From Myotis daubentonii (lineage: Eukaryota; Chordata; Mammalia; Chiroptera; Vespertilionidae), in the NCBI RefSeq assembly GCF_963259705.1, contig NC_081840.1, forward strand, positions 759,956 through 823,955: 64,000 nucleotides of DNA, read 5' to 3'. The translations under genes were made by a program, and so were the position numbers. This document shows, in pieces, positions 55,749 to 64,000 of this stretch (positions are counted from its first letter, which is position 1; each line of letters starts with the position of its first letter). The notes under the pieces are model-generated. The model ran no database searches. It was not told the origin of the DNA and saw only the letters and a list, made by a program, of their open reading frames with translations.

Positions 55749-56734
55749 CACGAACTGGAAGCCACAGGGGTCAGACCTGGGCTCAGCGGCTGCTGTGAGA
55801 AAACCCAGGAGGAGTACGGTCGGTCGGGGATAGGTAGCCAGTGAGGGGCACTGCTGTCTGTGGGGAGGGGTGGTGGGGCCTGGGCTGGGCAGGGACTGAA
55901 GGGCTGGGGCTGGGGGCTGGGGAGAGCCGAGGCCTCTCATTCACCCAGGACGCCTGGGGGTGTCTCAGGCCCTGTGGGTCTTTGGGGGCCTGTCCCTTTC
56001 CCTGGAGACCCAGCAGAGCGGGCGCTGCTCAGTTTCCCAAAAGCCCTTTTCGGAGTGTGGCTCGCGCCCCCACCCCTCCCCCCAGCTGCCCAGGTGCTGT
56101 GGACACCAGACACCCAGCTCCAGTCGGGGCAAGTGCAGGCCACCGTGTCCCCAGGAGGCCCCGCACGCAGCCTGAAAGCTGGCCTGTAACCGCAGCTCTC
56201 GGAGCCTCCGGAACCCAGATCCCCACCTGAGATCACACCACAGACCTGGTTTAAGGTCCCCGGCCTGGCTGGTCGCCTCCGCGCTGCCCCACTTCACCGT
56301 CCCTGGGCCAGCCCCCAGCTCCCTGTGCCCACTGGCCCATCTGTAAAGCCAGAAGGAGTGGAAGGTGTCCGAGATCCTTCCTCACCCTCACCCCTACCCC
56401 GTGCACTTCTGGGGGCCAGGCCCATGCAGAGCGATGGGCTCACGGAGGGGTGCAGGCAGTGGAGGGACAGAGGTGTCCTGGGAGGGCGGTGACAGTGGGG
56501 CAGAGAAGCGGGAGCGAGAGCAGGTCAGCTGCAGAGCCTGGGGTTGCATCACCTCCCTCCCCCCAGCACCGGCCCCAACTCCGACTCGGTGCCCACGGGC
56601 CTGGCTGATGAACAGATAGTTATCATCAGCAGCAGCTCCCAGGAACTACCTACCAGGAGGTGTGAAGCCAGGAAGCTGGCCTTTGGGTCACAAAGGCCTG
56701 ACTTACTGCCACACCTGGGCCTTAAGGGAAGTCT
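55749..56734. other. GC-rich intergenic sequence, nothing recognised
   Basis: No gene recognised. Confidence 0.45.
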
Positions 56735-56825
56735 CATGATCTCCAGCTCACAGATGAGGAGACTGAGGGTCAGAGTGGTCCAGTCACTCAGTGTCAGTGA
56801 GTAGCGGTGCAGGGAGGCCCTGAGC
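56735..56825 (-). mobile_element. MIR fragment
   Basis: CTCACAGATGAGGAGACTGA then GGTCAGAGTGG in antisense MIR order. Confidence 0.75.
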
Positions 56826-57049
56826 CCAGGCGGGTGGAGGTGCGGCCCTGGGACTCAGATGAGCAGGGTGCTGGGCGGCCAGTCCAGGGGAGCCCTGGGA
56901 GTGGCCTCCCAGGAGAGAGGAGCCCGGGCCCAGCCCACACCCTTCCCTTCAGCCTGCCCTGAGTTTGGGAGCGGGAAGTGGAGGCCAGGCTGAGTCTGGT
57001 TGCTGTAAGGATTCCATGAGGTAAGGCCTGGGAAGTGCTTAGCCTAGTG

Positions 57050-57201
57050 CAGTGGTCGGCAAACTGCGGCCCCTTGAGTGAGGCTCTTCCACAAAATACC
57101 ACGTGCGGGCGCACACGTACAGTGCGACTGAAACTTCGTGGCCACACTCAAGGGGCCAAAGAGCCGCATGTGGCTCGCGAGCCGCAGTTTGCCGACCACT
57201 G
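57050..57201. mobile_element. hAT-type MITE, 152 bp, with perfect 21-bp inverted ends
   Basis: CAGTGGTCGGCAAACTGCGG(C) at both ends in inverted orientation without mismatch; non-coding interior. An 8-bp target duplication is not evident. Confidence 0.8.
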
Positions 57202-57541
57202 GTGCCCGAGGCAGACACAGTGAGGAGGTGGGCGGACCAGGGACAGGACGAGAGGAGGGAGTGTCCGTGCTGAGCCTTGGAAGCCATCCTCTAACCAGGG
57301 AGGACGGAAGCAAGAGCTCCCGGGGTCCGGGGCAGCAGGGGCAGAGGCTGGGGTAGGAGGTGGGCAAGGGAGTGGCAGGGGGAAGGGCTGAGGGGCGAGG
57401 TCACCGGAGGAGCGAGAATGGAGGGCCCAGGGGATCAGGAGCCAGAGGCAGGAGGGAGCAGGACACCGGGCCCCCTTAGCACATGGGACCCTCAGGTCGC
57501 CAACAGGCCACTTCTGAAGGGGGCACCAGGAAGGCCCCACT

Positions 57542-57755
57542 TTTTTTTTGTTAATCGATTTCAGAAAGGAAGGGAGAGGGGAGAGAGATAGAAACATGAA
57601 TGATAAGAGAGAATCATTGATCCGCTGCCTCCTGCACGCCCCACACTGGGGATCGAGCCCACAACCCGGGCCTGTGCCCTTGACGGGAATCAAACCTGGG
57701 ACCCTTCAGTCCGCAGGCAGACGCTCTAGCCACTGAGCCAAACCAGCGAGGGCGA
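57542..57755 (-). mobile_element. Ves SINE
   Basis: Antisense full copy. Flanks AGGCCCCACT at 57532-57541 and 57757-57766. Confidence 0.95.
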
Positions 57756-58164
57756 GAGGCCCCACTCTTGTTTGTCCGCCAGGCCAGCCTCCTGGCACAG
57801 CCTTGCTGCCCATGGGACCGAGCTTGGTCAGTGGCCTCCGACTCAGAAGGCAGGGCTGGGGGCCGGGGCCCTGCTCCAGGATGGGCCTCAGCCCCCACCC
57901 CGCGGCCCGGGGAGGAGGTGCCTGCCTCTGAGAGGAGAAATCTGAGTCTGACAACTAACCAGATGGATTGTGTTCCAGGCCGCAGGCCCAGGCGTGACCG
58001 CCATCGGCAGCCCTGCCTCCCGCCTGGCGCTGCGGGCGCTCCTGCGGCTGGGCCCGGGCAAGGGCGCTCTGATGGCGGGAGAGAAGGCACAGCCACTGCT
58101 GCCCGCTGTGGGGGGCCCCCAGAACTGAGGGTGAGGCTACGGGGCGCCAGGCCCTGTCCAGCCT

Positions 58165-58260
58165 GGGGAGGCTATCTGGCCTTTCTGGGCCTCAGTTTCC
58201 TCATCTGTTAAATGGGCCGATAGCAGTGCTCATTTGCTGAGGCCTTAACTGAGGTTAAGA
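58165..58260 (+). mobile_element. MIR fragment
   Basis: CTGGGCCTCAGTTTCCTCAT then CTGTTAAATGGG. Confidence 0.8.
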
Positions 58261-58270
58261 TTTTGTGTGT

Positions 58271-58492
58271 AGCCCTAGCCAGTTTGGCTCAGTGGATAGA
58301 GTGTCAGCCTGCAGACTGAGGGGTCCCGGGTTCGATTCCAATCAGGGGCACATGCCTGGGTGGCGGGCTCAATCCCCAGCGGGGTGTGTGCAGGAGGCAG
58401 CCCATCGGTGATTCTCTCTCATCACTGCTGTTTCTATCTCTCTCTTCCTCTCCCTTGCTCTCTGAAATCAATAAAAATATATTTAAAATAAA
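58271..58492 (+). mobile_element. Ves SINE
   Basis: GCCCTAGCCAGTTTGGCTCA head to GAAATCAATAAAAATATATT. A second SINE 3' end fragment follows at 58496-58532 (AATACCCTCGGGTGAGGATT). Confidence 0.93.
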
Positions 58493-59104
58493 AACCAATG
58501 GGAAAATACCCTCGGGTGAGGATTATAAAATACAAACATAAAGATTCTGTGAGTAAAAGCGCCCTGAGGGGTTCACGGCTGCAGCACCGAGAACAACGCG
58601 TGGGTTCCCTGGCAAGTCCACTCACCCCTGGGGGGCTGCGGGGCGGCAGGAGGCGTGGGGAAGGCTCTCAGCAGCCGGGGTTCGGGAACTCGGCGTCCTG
58701 AGCCCCTCCCAGTGCCCCTCCAGCATGGAGCCCCTGGCTTCTCCTCCAGCTACAGCCCCGGGGCCTCATCTCCCCACGCCCTCGGGGAGCCCCGCCCTGT
58801 GCCCCTGGCCCTTGGAGCCGGAGTGGCAGGAGCCGGTCACCCTCCGGGCAGAGGCCACTGCACCGTCCCTCTCCCTCTCCCAGGGCCTCGCCACTGCCCA
58901 GCCGGTGAGGCCTCCGCAGCCGCTGCCTGGCTGGAGGCCAAGGCTCTGGAAGCTCCAGGAAAGCACAGAAAGTTCCGGTTGCAGGCCCGCCCCGGGGCCC
59001 GATCACGGGAACAACGCGGCTCCGGCAGCCGGCTTCCCAGGGCCAGTCTCCCCACCCGCCATCTCGGACCTGGACGCCCACCCAGCCAGGGGCCCCTGAA
59101 CTGT

Positions 59105-59280
59105 TAGAGCCGCGCAAGTCAGGTTCAAGTCCTTGCCCAGACTCTTCGCAGCTGTGTGGCCTCGGGCGAGTTGCTCAACCTCTCTGGCTCTGTGCACGCA
59201 CCTGAAAAGTAGGAGTGACTGTTGCACTCCCTTTGACCAAGGGTCACAGAGTTGCCAAGCGAGTAAGTGCCTGGAAAGGA
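59105..59280 (+). mobile_element. MIR fragment
   Basis: GTTCAAGTCCTTGCCCAGAC, GAGTTGCTCAACCTCTCTGG and AGTGCCTGGAAAG, close to a full MIR. Confidence 0.8.
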
Positions 59281-59594
59281 GCCTGGCTTGGGGGGAGGAA
59301 CGGGGCTGAGAAACGGAAGGGGCTGGGTAGAGAGGCCGTGGGTCCCTACAGCCGGTTCCCCCAGGGCTGGCAGCAAGCCAGCAGGGCAGCAAACAGCCCC
59401 CGGGAGCCCAGCCTGGTTTGGAAGGTGAGATGCAGGTCTGAGGAAGCTTCGGGAAGCCAGTGTGAAGAGAGTCATTCGCTCGCTCATTTATTTGTTCGTT
59501 CAGTGTATTTATTAAGCACCTATTACGTGCTGGTCCCTGGGGAGATTTTCTCCCTGGTGAGGCCTCTGTTCAGAGGTGAGAGGCAGACTTTAAA

Positions 59595-59804
59595 TATATT
59601 TTATTGATTTTTTACAGAGAGAAAGGGAGAGAGATAGAGAGTTAGAAACATCGATGAGAGAGAAACATCGATCAGCTACGTCCTGCACATCTCCCACCGG
59701 GGATATGCCCGCAACCCAGGTACATGCCCTTGACCGGAATCGAACCTGGGACCCTTCAGTCCGCAGGCCGACGCTCTATCCACTGAGCCAAACCGGTTTC
59801 GGCA
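59595..59804 (-). mobile_element. Ves SINE, apparently young
   Basis: Antisense full copy. GAGAGGCAGACTTTAAA is identical on both sides (59578-59594 and 59805-59821). Confidence 0.97.
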
Positions 59805-59984
59805 GAGAGGCAGACTTTAAACTGTGCAGAGTGCCATCTGAAGTTCTCCAGAGAATGTCTAAGCTGGCACAGGGCAAAGGGCATGCCAGGTGGTGGGGCC
59901 AGGGAGCATGGCCTCACTGACGACATATGATGGGGAGCAAGACCTCAAATGCTCTGGAGGTAAGCGTTTGCAGCTGCTTTTATT

Positions 59985-60214
59985 TTTTTATTATACTGTA
60001 TATATTTATTATTGATTTCAGAGAGGAAGGGAGGGGGGGAGAGAGAGATATAGAAACATCAATGATGAGAGAGAAGCATGGACTGGCTGCCTCCTGCACG
60101 CCTCCTACTGGGGATCGAGCCAGCAACCCAGGCATGTGCCCTGACTGGAATCGAACCCAGGACACTTCAGTCCACAGGCCAACGCTCTATCCACTGAGCC
60201 ACACCGGCCAGGGC
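59985..60214 (-). mobile_element. Ves SINE
   Basis: Antisense full copy ending CCACACCGGCCAGGGCT. Similar flanks GCAGCTGCTTTTATT and GCAGCTGCGTTTGTG. Confidence 0.93.
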
Positions 60215-60229
60215 TGCAGCTGCGTTTGT

Positions 60230-61020
60230 GCATTTGAAGTTAAGGAGGGAAGGTGCGGAGTGACACGGAGGTGGGAGAGAGCAAGGCGGGGACTGGGTGC
60301 CAGGACAGTGAACAGGCGGTGCTCTCCTGAGGGTGGTCATGCTGATGTCAGGTGTGTTAACCCAGATGCACAGGAACCATGGACGGGGTGCTTAAGGCAA
60401 AGATGTGCCTTTTAGTAAAGAAGTCAGAGGCCTGGGCGTGCCCACCCCGAGGACTGCCCAGGGAGGATGTGTGAGCAGAGCCTCCTGTGAGGGTCCTTTC
60501 TATGAACCTTCTTTTATTTTTAATTTTTTTGTCCACATGAGCAAGGTGGAAAGGGACTGAGGTGAGAGAGGGGCCGGAGGCGGCAGGTGTGTCGGTCCTG
60601 TAGGCTGTGGAGGGAACTTGACTTTTGCTGGTGAGATGGAGAACCAGTGAGTTTTCAGAGGGGAGTGAGCTGATCTGAGTGACTGTACCAGGCTCACGCT
60701 GGCTGCTCGGTGGAGAATGGACTCGGGGGTGGGGGTGGGGTGGAGTAGATACGCAGGCAGCACAGCAGAAGCAGGGGACCAGCGGGGAGGCCCTTGTGGT
60801 GACCCAGGTCAGGGAGGACGCCACCCTGGTCTGGGTGGGAGCAGTGGAGGTGCGAGGCCTGGTACGATTCGGGAGAGGTTGTGAGAGGTGGAGCTGGAGG
60901 GATTTCCTGGGAGACTGGATATGGGGTGCGAGGCAAAGAGGACCCAAGGACAACCCCCAGGTTGGGGCCTGAGGGATTGGGGCCGCAGGAGTGCCCTCCG
61001 CTGATGTGGGGAGACTGTGG
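60230..61020. other. Intergenic sequence, nothing recognised
   Basis: G-rich, no gene recognised. Confidence 0.4.
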
Positions 61021-61023
61021 GAG

Positions 61024-61490
61024 TGTATCCGTCTCCAACTGCTGCTATAACAAGTGCCTGCGGACGCGGTGGTTTTAAACATCCACGCTTATTCTCGTGT
61101 AGTTCTGGAGGCCCGACGTTTGAAGTCAGTCTCACTGGCCCGAAGCCAGGAGTCAGCAGGGCCGGTTCCTCCCGGAGAACCTGTGTCCTTGTCTCTCCTT
61201 ACCTTCCGGAGACCACCTGCCTTCTTCCCTTCAGGGCCCATCCTTGCACCAGCCCAACCGCTGGCCTCTGTCGTCACATCCCTCCCGTCTCTGGACGGCC
61301 AGCCTCCCTCTTATAAGGACGCGTGACTGACTACAGGACCCACCTGGGTGACCCAGGATTCCCTCCCCATCTCAAGACCCTTCACCTACTCACACCTGCA
61401 TTCTCGTTTTCCATGTCAGGCCACACCCACAGGTGCTGTGGATTAGGACGTGGTTGTCTTTCGAAGGCTGTTACTCAGGGAGCTAGGAGC
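61024..61490 (+). mobile_element. Old dispersed mammalian repeat (family not assigned)
   Basis: CTGCTATAACAAGTGCCTG, GTAGTTCTGGAGGCCCGACG and CTTATAAGGAC follow, in order, a very common mammalian repeat. GC-drifted; I do not name the family. Confidence 0.5.
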
Positions 61491-61689
61491 CAGGGGTTTG
61501 GTTTGGGACATACTGCGCCAAGATGCCCACGAGGTATGCAGGGAGGAATGCCGAGAAGGCGGTTAGATGAAGGAATGTGGATGCCAGGGAGAAGTCCAGG
61601 CTCGAGATGTAACGCTGGGACTCGTGAGTGTGTGAACACCATTGGAAGCTGTGAAACTGGAGAAGACGGACAGAGACACAAGGAGAGAA

Positions 61690-62360
61690 AAGAAAATTAA
61701 AAGATTAAGCCAGGAGGCCCGGCCTCTGAATGTCAGGAACTCCACAAAGAAAAACAACAGAAAACAGAAGAAATGAAGTCATCAAAGAAAACGTTAAGGA
61801 AAACTCGAAGAACCAAAGGCTGTGGACCCCTTGATCACAAGAAAGCCCACCAAGTTGCCAGCACAATTAATAAAGATCCACGCCAGGCGCTTCATCATGA
61901 AAGTTCGAGTCAGCAGGGATAAAGAACAGACCCAGCGATCCACACCGAGCACAGCAGAGCATCTTCAGAGGCTGAGGCCGCAGGCCGGCGCCACAGCCCC
62001 TGGACGCAAGGGGACAATGGCACGGACGCCTTTAAAATTCCCCCGTGATGCTCTCCAACCCAGAGTTCTCTACCCAGCCACACTCCCAGTCACAGAACTG
62101 TGGGCACAGAACAAGGACACTTTCAGAATGCAGGATCTTAACAAAATGACTGCCCCGTGCCCTCAAGGAGCTACTGGAAGATGCTCTTTGCCACGAACGA
62201 GAGGCAAACTCAGGAAAGCAGAGTATAGGGTCCAGGAAACAGCTATCCCGGGGAGAGACGGGGCAAGCAGACTGCCCGGGACAACAGCGAAGGGAAGTCC
62301 CCAGGCAACAGTCGTGCAGCAGACTAGAGAGCAACCCATCCGGATGGAGGCATATTAACT
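61690..62360 (+). mobile_element. Probable old LINE (L1/HAL1-like) fragment
   Basis: CCAGAGTTCTCTACCCAGCC, GGAGCTACTGGAAGATGCTC and CAGACTAGAGAGCAACCCAT follow an L1/HAL1-like 3' consensus as I recall it. The 178-codon frame here has no recognisable domain. Confidence 0.45.
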
Positions 62361-62430
62361 ACTAGAAGAACGAAAAATTATAGAGGAAAGGAAATGTAAT
62401 CGTAGTAGATATTTCTGCTGCCATTAAATA

Positions 62431-62981
62431 CACACTGAGTGGCCAGATTATTATGACCGGTCAGATCATTATGGCCACCCCATCAGTACTTCGTTGGGCC
62501 ACCTTTTGCCTTCAATACTGCGGCGATTCCTCTTGGCATTGACTCCACGAGATGCTGAAAGGTGATGCGAGGAATCTGACACCGTGCCTGATGAATAGCA
62601 CTGTCCAGTTCTGTGAGATCTGATGGTTGTGGAACCAGCTGCCTGATGGCTCTTTTAACTTCGTCCCACAAATGCTCAATTGGATTGAGATCTGGTGAGT
62701 GTGGGGGCCACCTCAGCAAGGTAAAGTCTCCCTCATGTTCTTGAAACCACTCCTGCACAATGCAAGCACCGTGGCATGGCGCGTTGTCTTGTTGGAAGAA
62801 GCCATCTCCATTGGGATACGCCATCATCATGATAGGATGAGCTTGATCAGCAACGATACTTAGGTATGTTGTGCTATTCAGATGTTTATAATGGTCTGGC
62901 CCTCTAGCAACTTCAGCGCGAAATTATAGCTCATTTGCCCACAAACGTCAGGTGGTCACAATAATCTGGCCACTCGGTGCA
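62431..62981 (-). mobile_element. Tc1/mariner derivative with DD36E-spaced transposase remnant
   Basis: A 551-bp element between TA dinucleotides (62429-62430, 62982-62983). The 28-bp inverted ends match at 24/28, with core GAGTGGCCAGATTATT. The C-terminal transposase third is kept; the N-terminal DNA-binding part and first catalytic Asp are deleted. Confidence 0.92.
62483..62920 (-). pseudogene. Tc1-type transposase, C-terminal remnant
   Basis: The frame is open from about 62920 (HYKHLNSTTYLSIVADQAH) through the Met at 62830 to a stop beyond GGPTKY at 62483. It holds FFQQDNAPCH (second catalytic Asp) and SPDLNPIEHLW (catalytic Glu) with 36 residues between them. HLNSTTYLSIVADQAHP is the usual Tc1 stretch before it. 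The first Asp and helix-turn-helix domains are absent, so it cannot be active. Confidence 0.88.
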
Positions 62982-63094
62982 TATGTTCCTTCAAACCTGG
63001 CTTCCGTAAACCCATTCACTACCATTAACAGGGCTTACTCAGAAAAGAGGGGCAGACACCGACTACTCAGAACCTACAGGACATTTTCAAGAAC

Positions 63095-63480
63095 TTGGGT
63101 TTATCGAGGTATAATTTGTATACAGTGACGTTTTTCCTTTCGATGTGTACGATTTGATGAGTTTTGAAAAATGTAAGTAGTTCTGCAACCGCCACCACTA
63201 TCAGGATATAGATCATGTCCATTACCCAACACGGCTCCCTCCGACTCTATCACAGCCAGTCCCCCGCCTCTTCCGGCTGCCACCGATCTCATGTCTGCCC
63301 TGTGCCTACGCTGTCCCTATAACAGTCCACAATGTCGCAGGAACAGAATAATAAAGTATGTAGCCTTTTGCGTCCAACTCCTTTCACTGAACACAATGCT
63401 GTTTTTAGGTGTCCATTTTGATGCATATCACTTAGTTTGTGTCCTTTCGTTGCTGAAGTCAATTTCATTGTCTAGAGATA
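63095..63480 (-). mobile_element. Old LINE-1 3' UTR, antisense
   Basis: ATCGAGGTATAATTTGTATA, GATTTGATGAGTTTTGAAAA and CAACTCCTTTCACTGAACAC follow the antisense L1 end. Confidence 0.75.
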
Positions 63481-63493
63481 CCACAGTCACCAT

Positions 63494-63681
63494 TTTTTAA
63501 AATAAGTTTTTATTGATTTCAGAGAGGAAGGGAGAGAGAAAAACATCAATGATGAGAGAGAATCATTGATTGGCTGCCTCCTGCACATCCCCTGACTGGG
63601 GCATGTGCCCTGACCAGGAATCGAACTGGAGGCCTCCTGGTTCATAGGTCGACACTCAACCACGGAGCCACAGTGGCTGGG
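63494..63681 (-). mobile_element. Ves SINE
   Basis: Antisense full copy ending CCACAGTGGCTGGGC. Flanks CCACAGTCACCAT and CCACAGTCCCTGT. Confidence 0.95.
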
Positions 63682-63832
63682 CCACAGTCCCTGTTTGAAT
63701 GGAGGCTGGGCTATTTACAGGTTGGGGTTATTATGACTAAAACTGCTATGACCATTCACACGCAGGTCTTTTTGTGAACTTACACTTTCATTTCCCAAGG
63801 GCAAGTGGCTGGAAGGAGGACTGCTTTCCCTT

Positions 63833-63834
<2 letters not shown>

Positions 63835-63870
<36 letters not shown>

Positions 63871-63888
63871 GCACACACACGCGCGCAC
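63835..63888 (+). repeat. (CA)n microsatellite
   Basis: CA tract with GC-containing interruptions toward its 3' end. Confidence 0.95.
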
Positions 63889-64000
63889 ACCTGTGAAAAT
63901 CGAAAGTGAAAGACACTGGCCCTGCGGCCTGTGACTCAGAGATGGGCCTGGGCCTGCGGTTTTCCTCAGAGGCCCTGGCATACTATTTGTCATAAAAATC

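Noticed and set aside
35700..64000. Start of PPP1R13B or another protein-coding gene
   Set aside because: No ankyrin/SH3-type or other recognisable exon was found; long frames are explained by GC content and repeats.

Overview
This is a mammalian genomic window, most likely from a vespertilionid (vesper) bat. It holds more than 30 tRNA-derived SINEs of the bat Ves type. It also holds HeliBat-type Helitrons (TCCTATA-like 5' ends, CTAG 3' ends, A|T insertion sites), SPIN and other hAT elements, and a Tc1/mariner remnant. That mix of DNA transposons is characteristic of vesper bats. Three genes are recognisable by their proteins: TDRD9, RD3L and ATP5MJ. They lie together in the same relative order in human 14q32.33, and the window reads in the opposite direction to the human chromosome.

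Layout. Positions 1-25661 carry the 5' half of TDRD9 on the minus strand: eight coding exons (25417-25661, 15701-15807, 9453-9550, 8242-8463, 7759-7881, 6629-6709, 4171-4335, 3488-3591). All splice phases agree, giving 381 codons plus 2 nt. The remaining exons lie beyond position 1. RD3L (19159-20012, plus strand, two coding exons, 187 aa) sits antisense inside TDRD9 intron 1. A GC-rich stretch with the TDRD9 promoter (about 25660-25960) and the ATP5MJ CpG island (about 29890-30860) separates the two divergent transcription units. ATP5MJ (plus strand, coding 33976-35584, 60 aa) has a probable non-coding first exon and three coding exons, one of only 24 nt. From about 35700 to 64000 I see no protein-coding gene. 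That part is GC-rich intergenic DNA, presumably between ATP5MJ and PPP1R13B, filled with SINEs, old MIR and L1 pieces, two SPIN copies, two Helitrons and a Tc1-type element.

Biology. TDRD9 is a germline piRNA-pathway helicase that helps silence retrotransposons. RD3L is a relative of the retinal protein RD3. ATP5MJ is the 6.8 kDa subunit of mitochondrial ATP synthase. They share a neighbourhood, not a pathway. I found no bacterial-type operon, CRISPR array, free-standing RNA gene or clearly novel system. The most interesting material is the transposon record: a Tc1-type derivative with DD36E spacing, a three-layer SINE/SPIN/SINE nest with matching target-site duplications, a chain of three SINEs in one target site, and several non-autonomous hAT elements. 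Two promoter architectures and two large tandem arrays are also worth a look.
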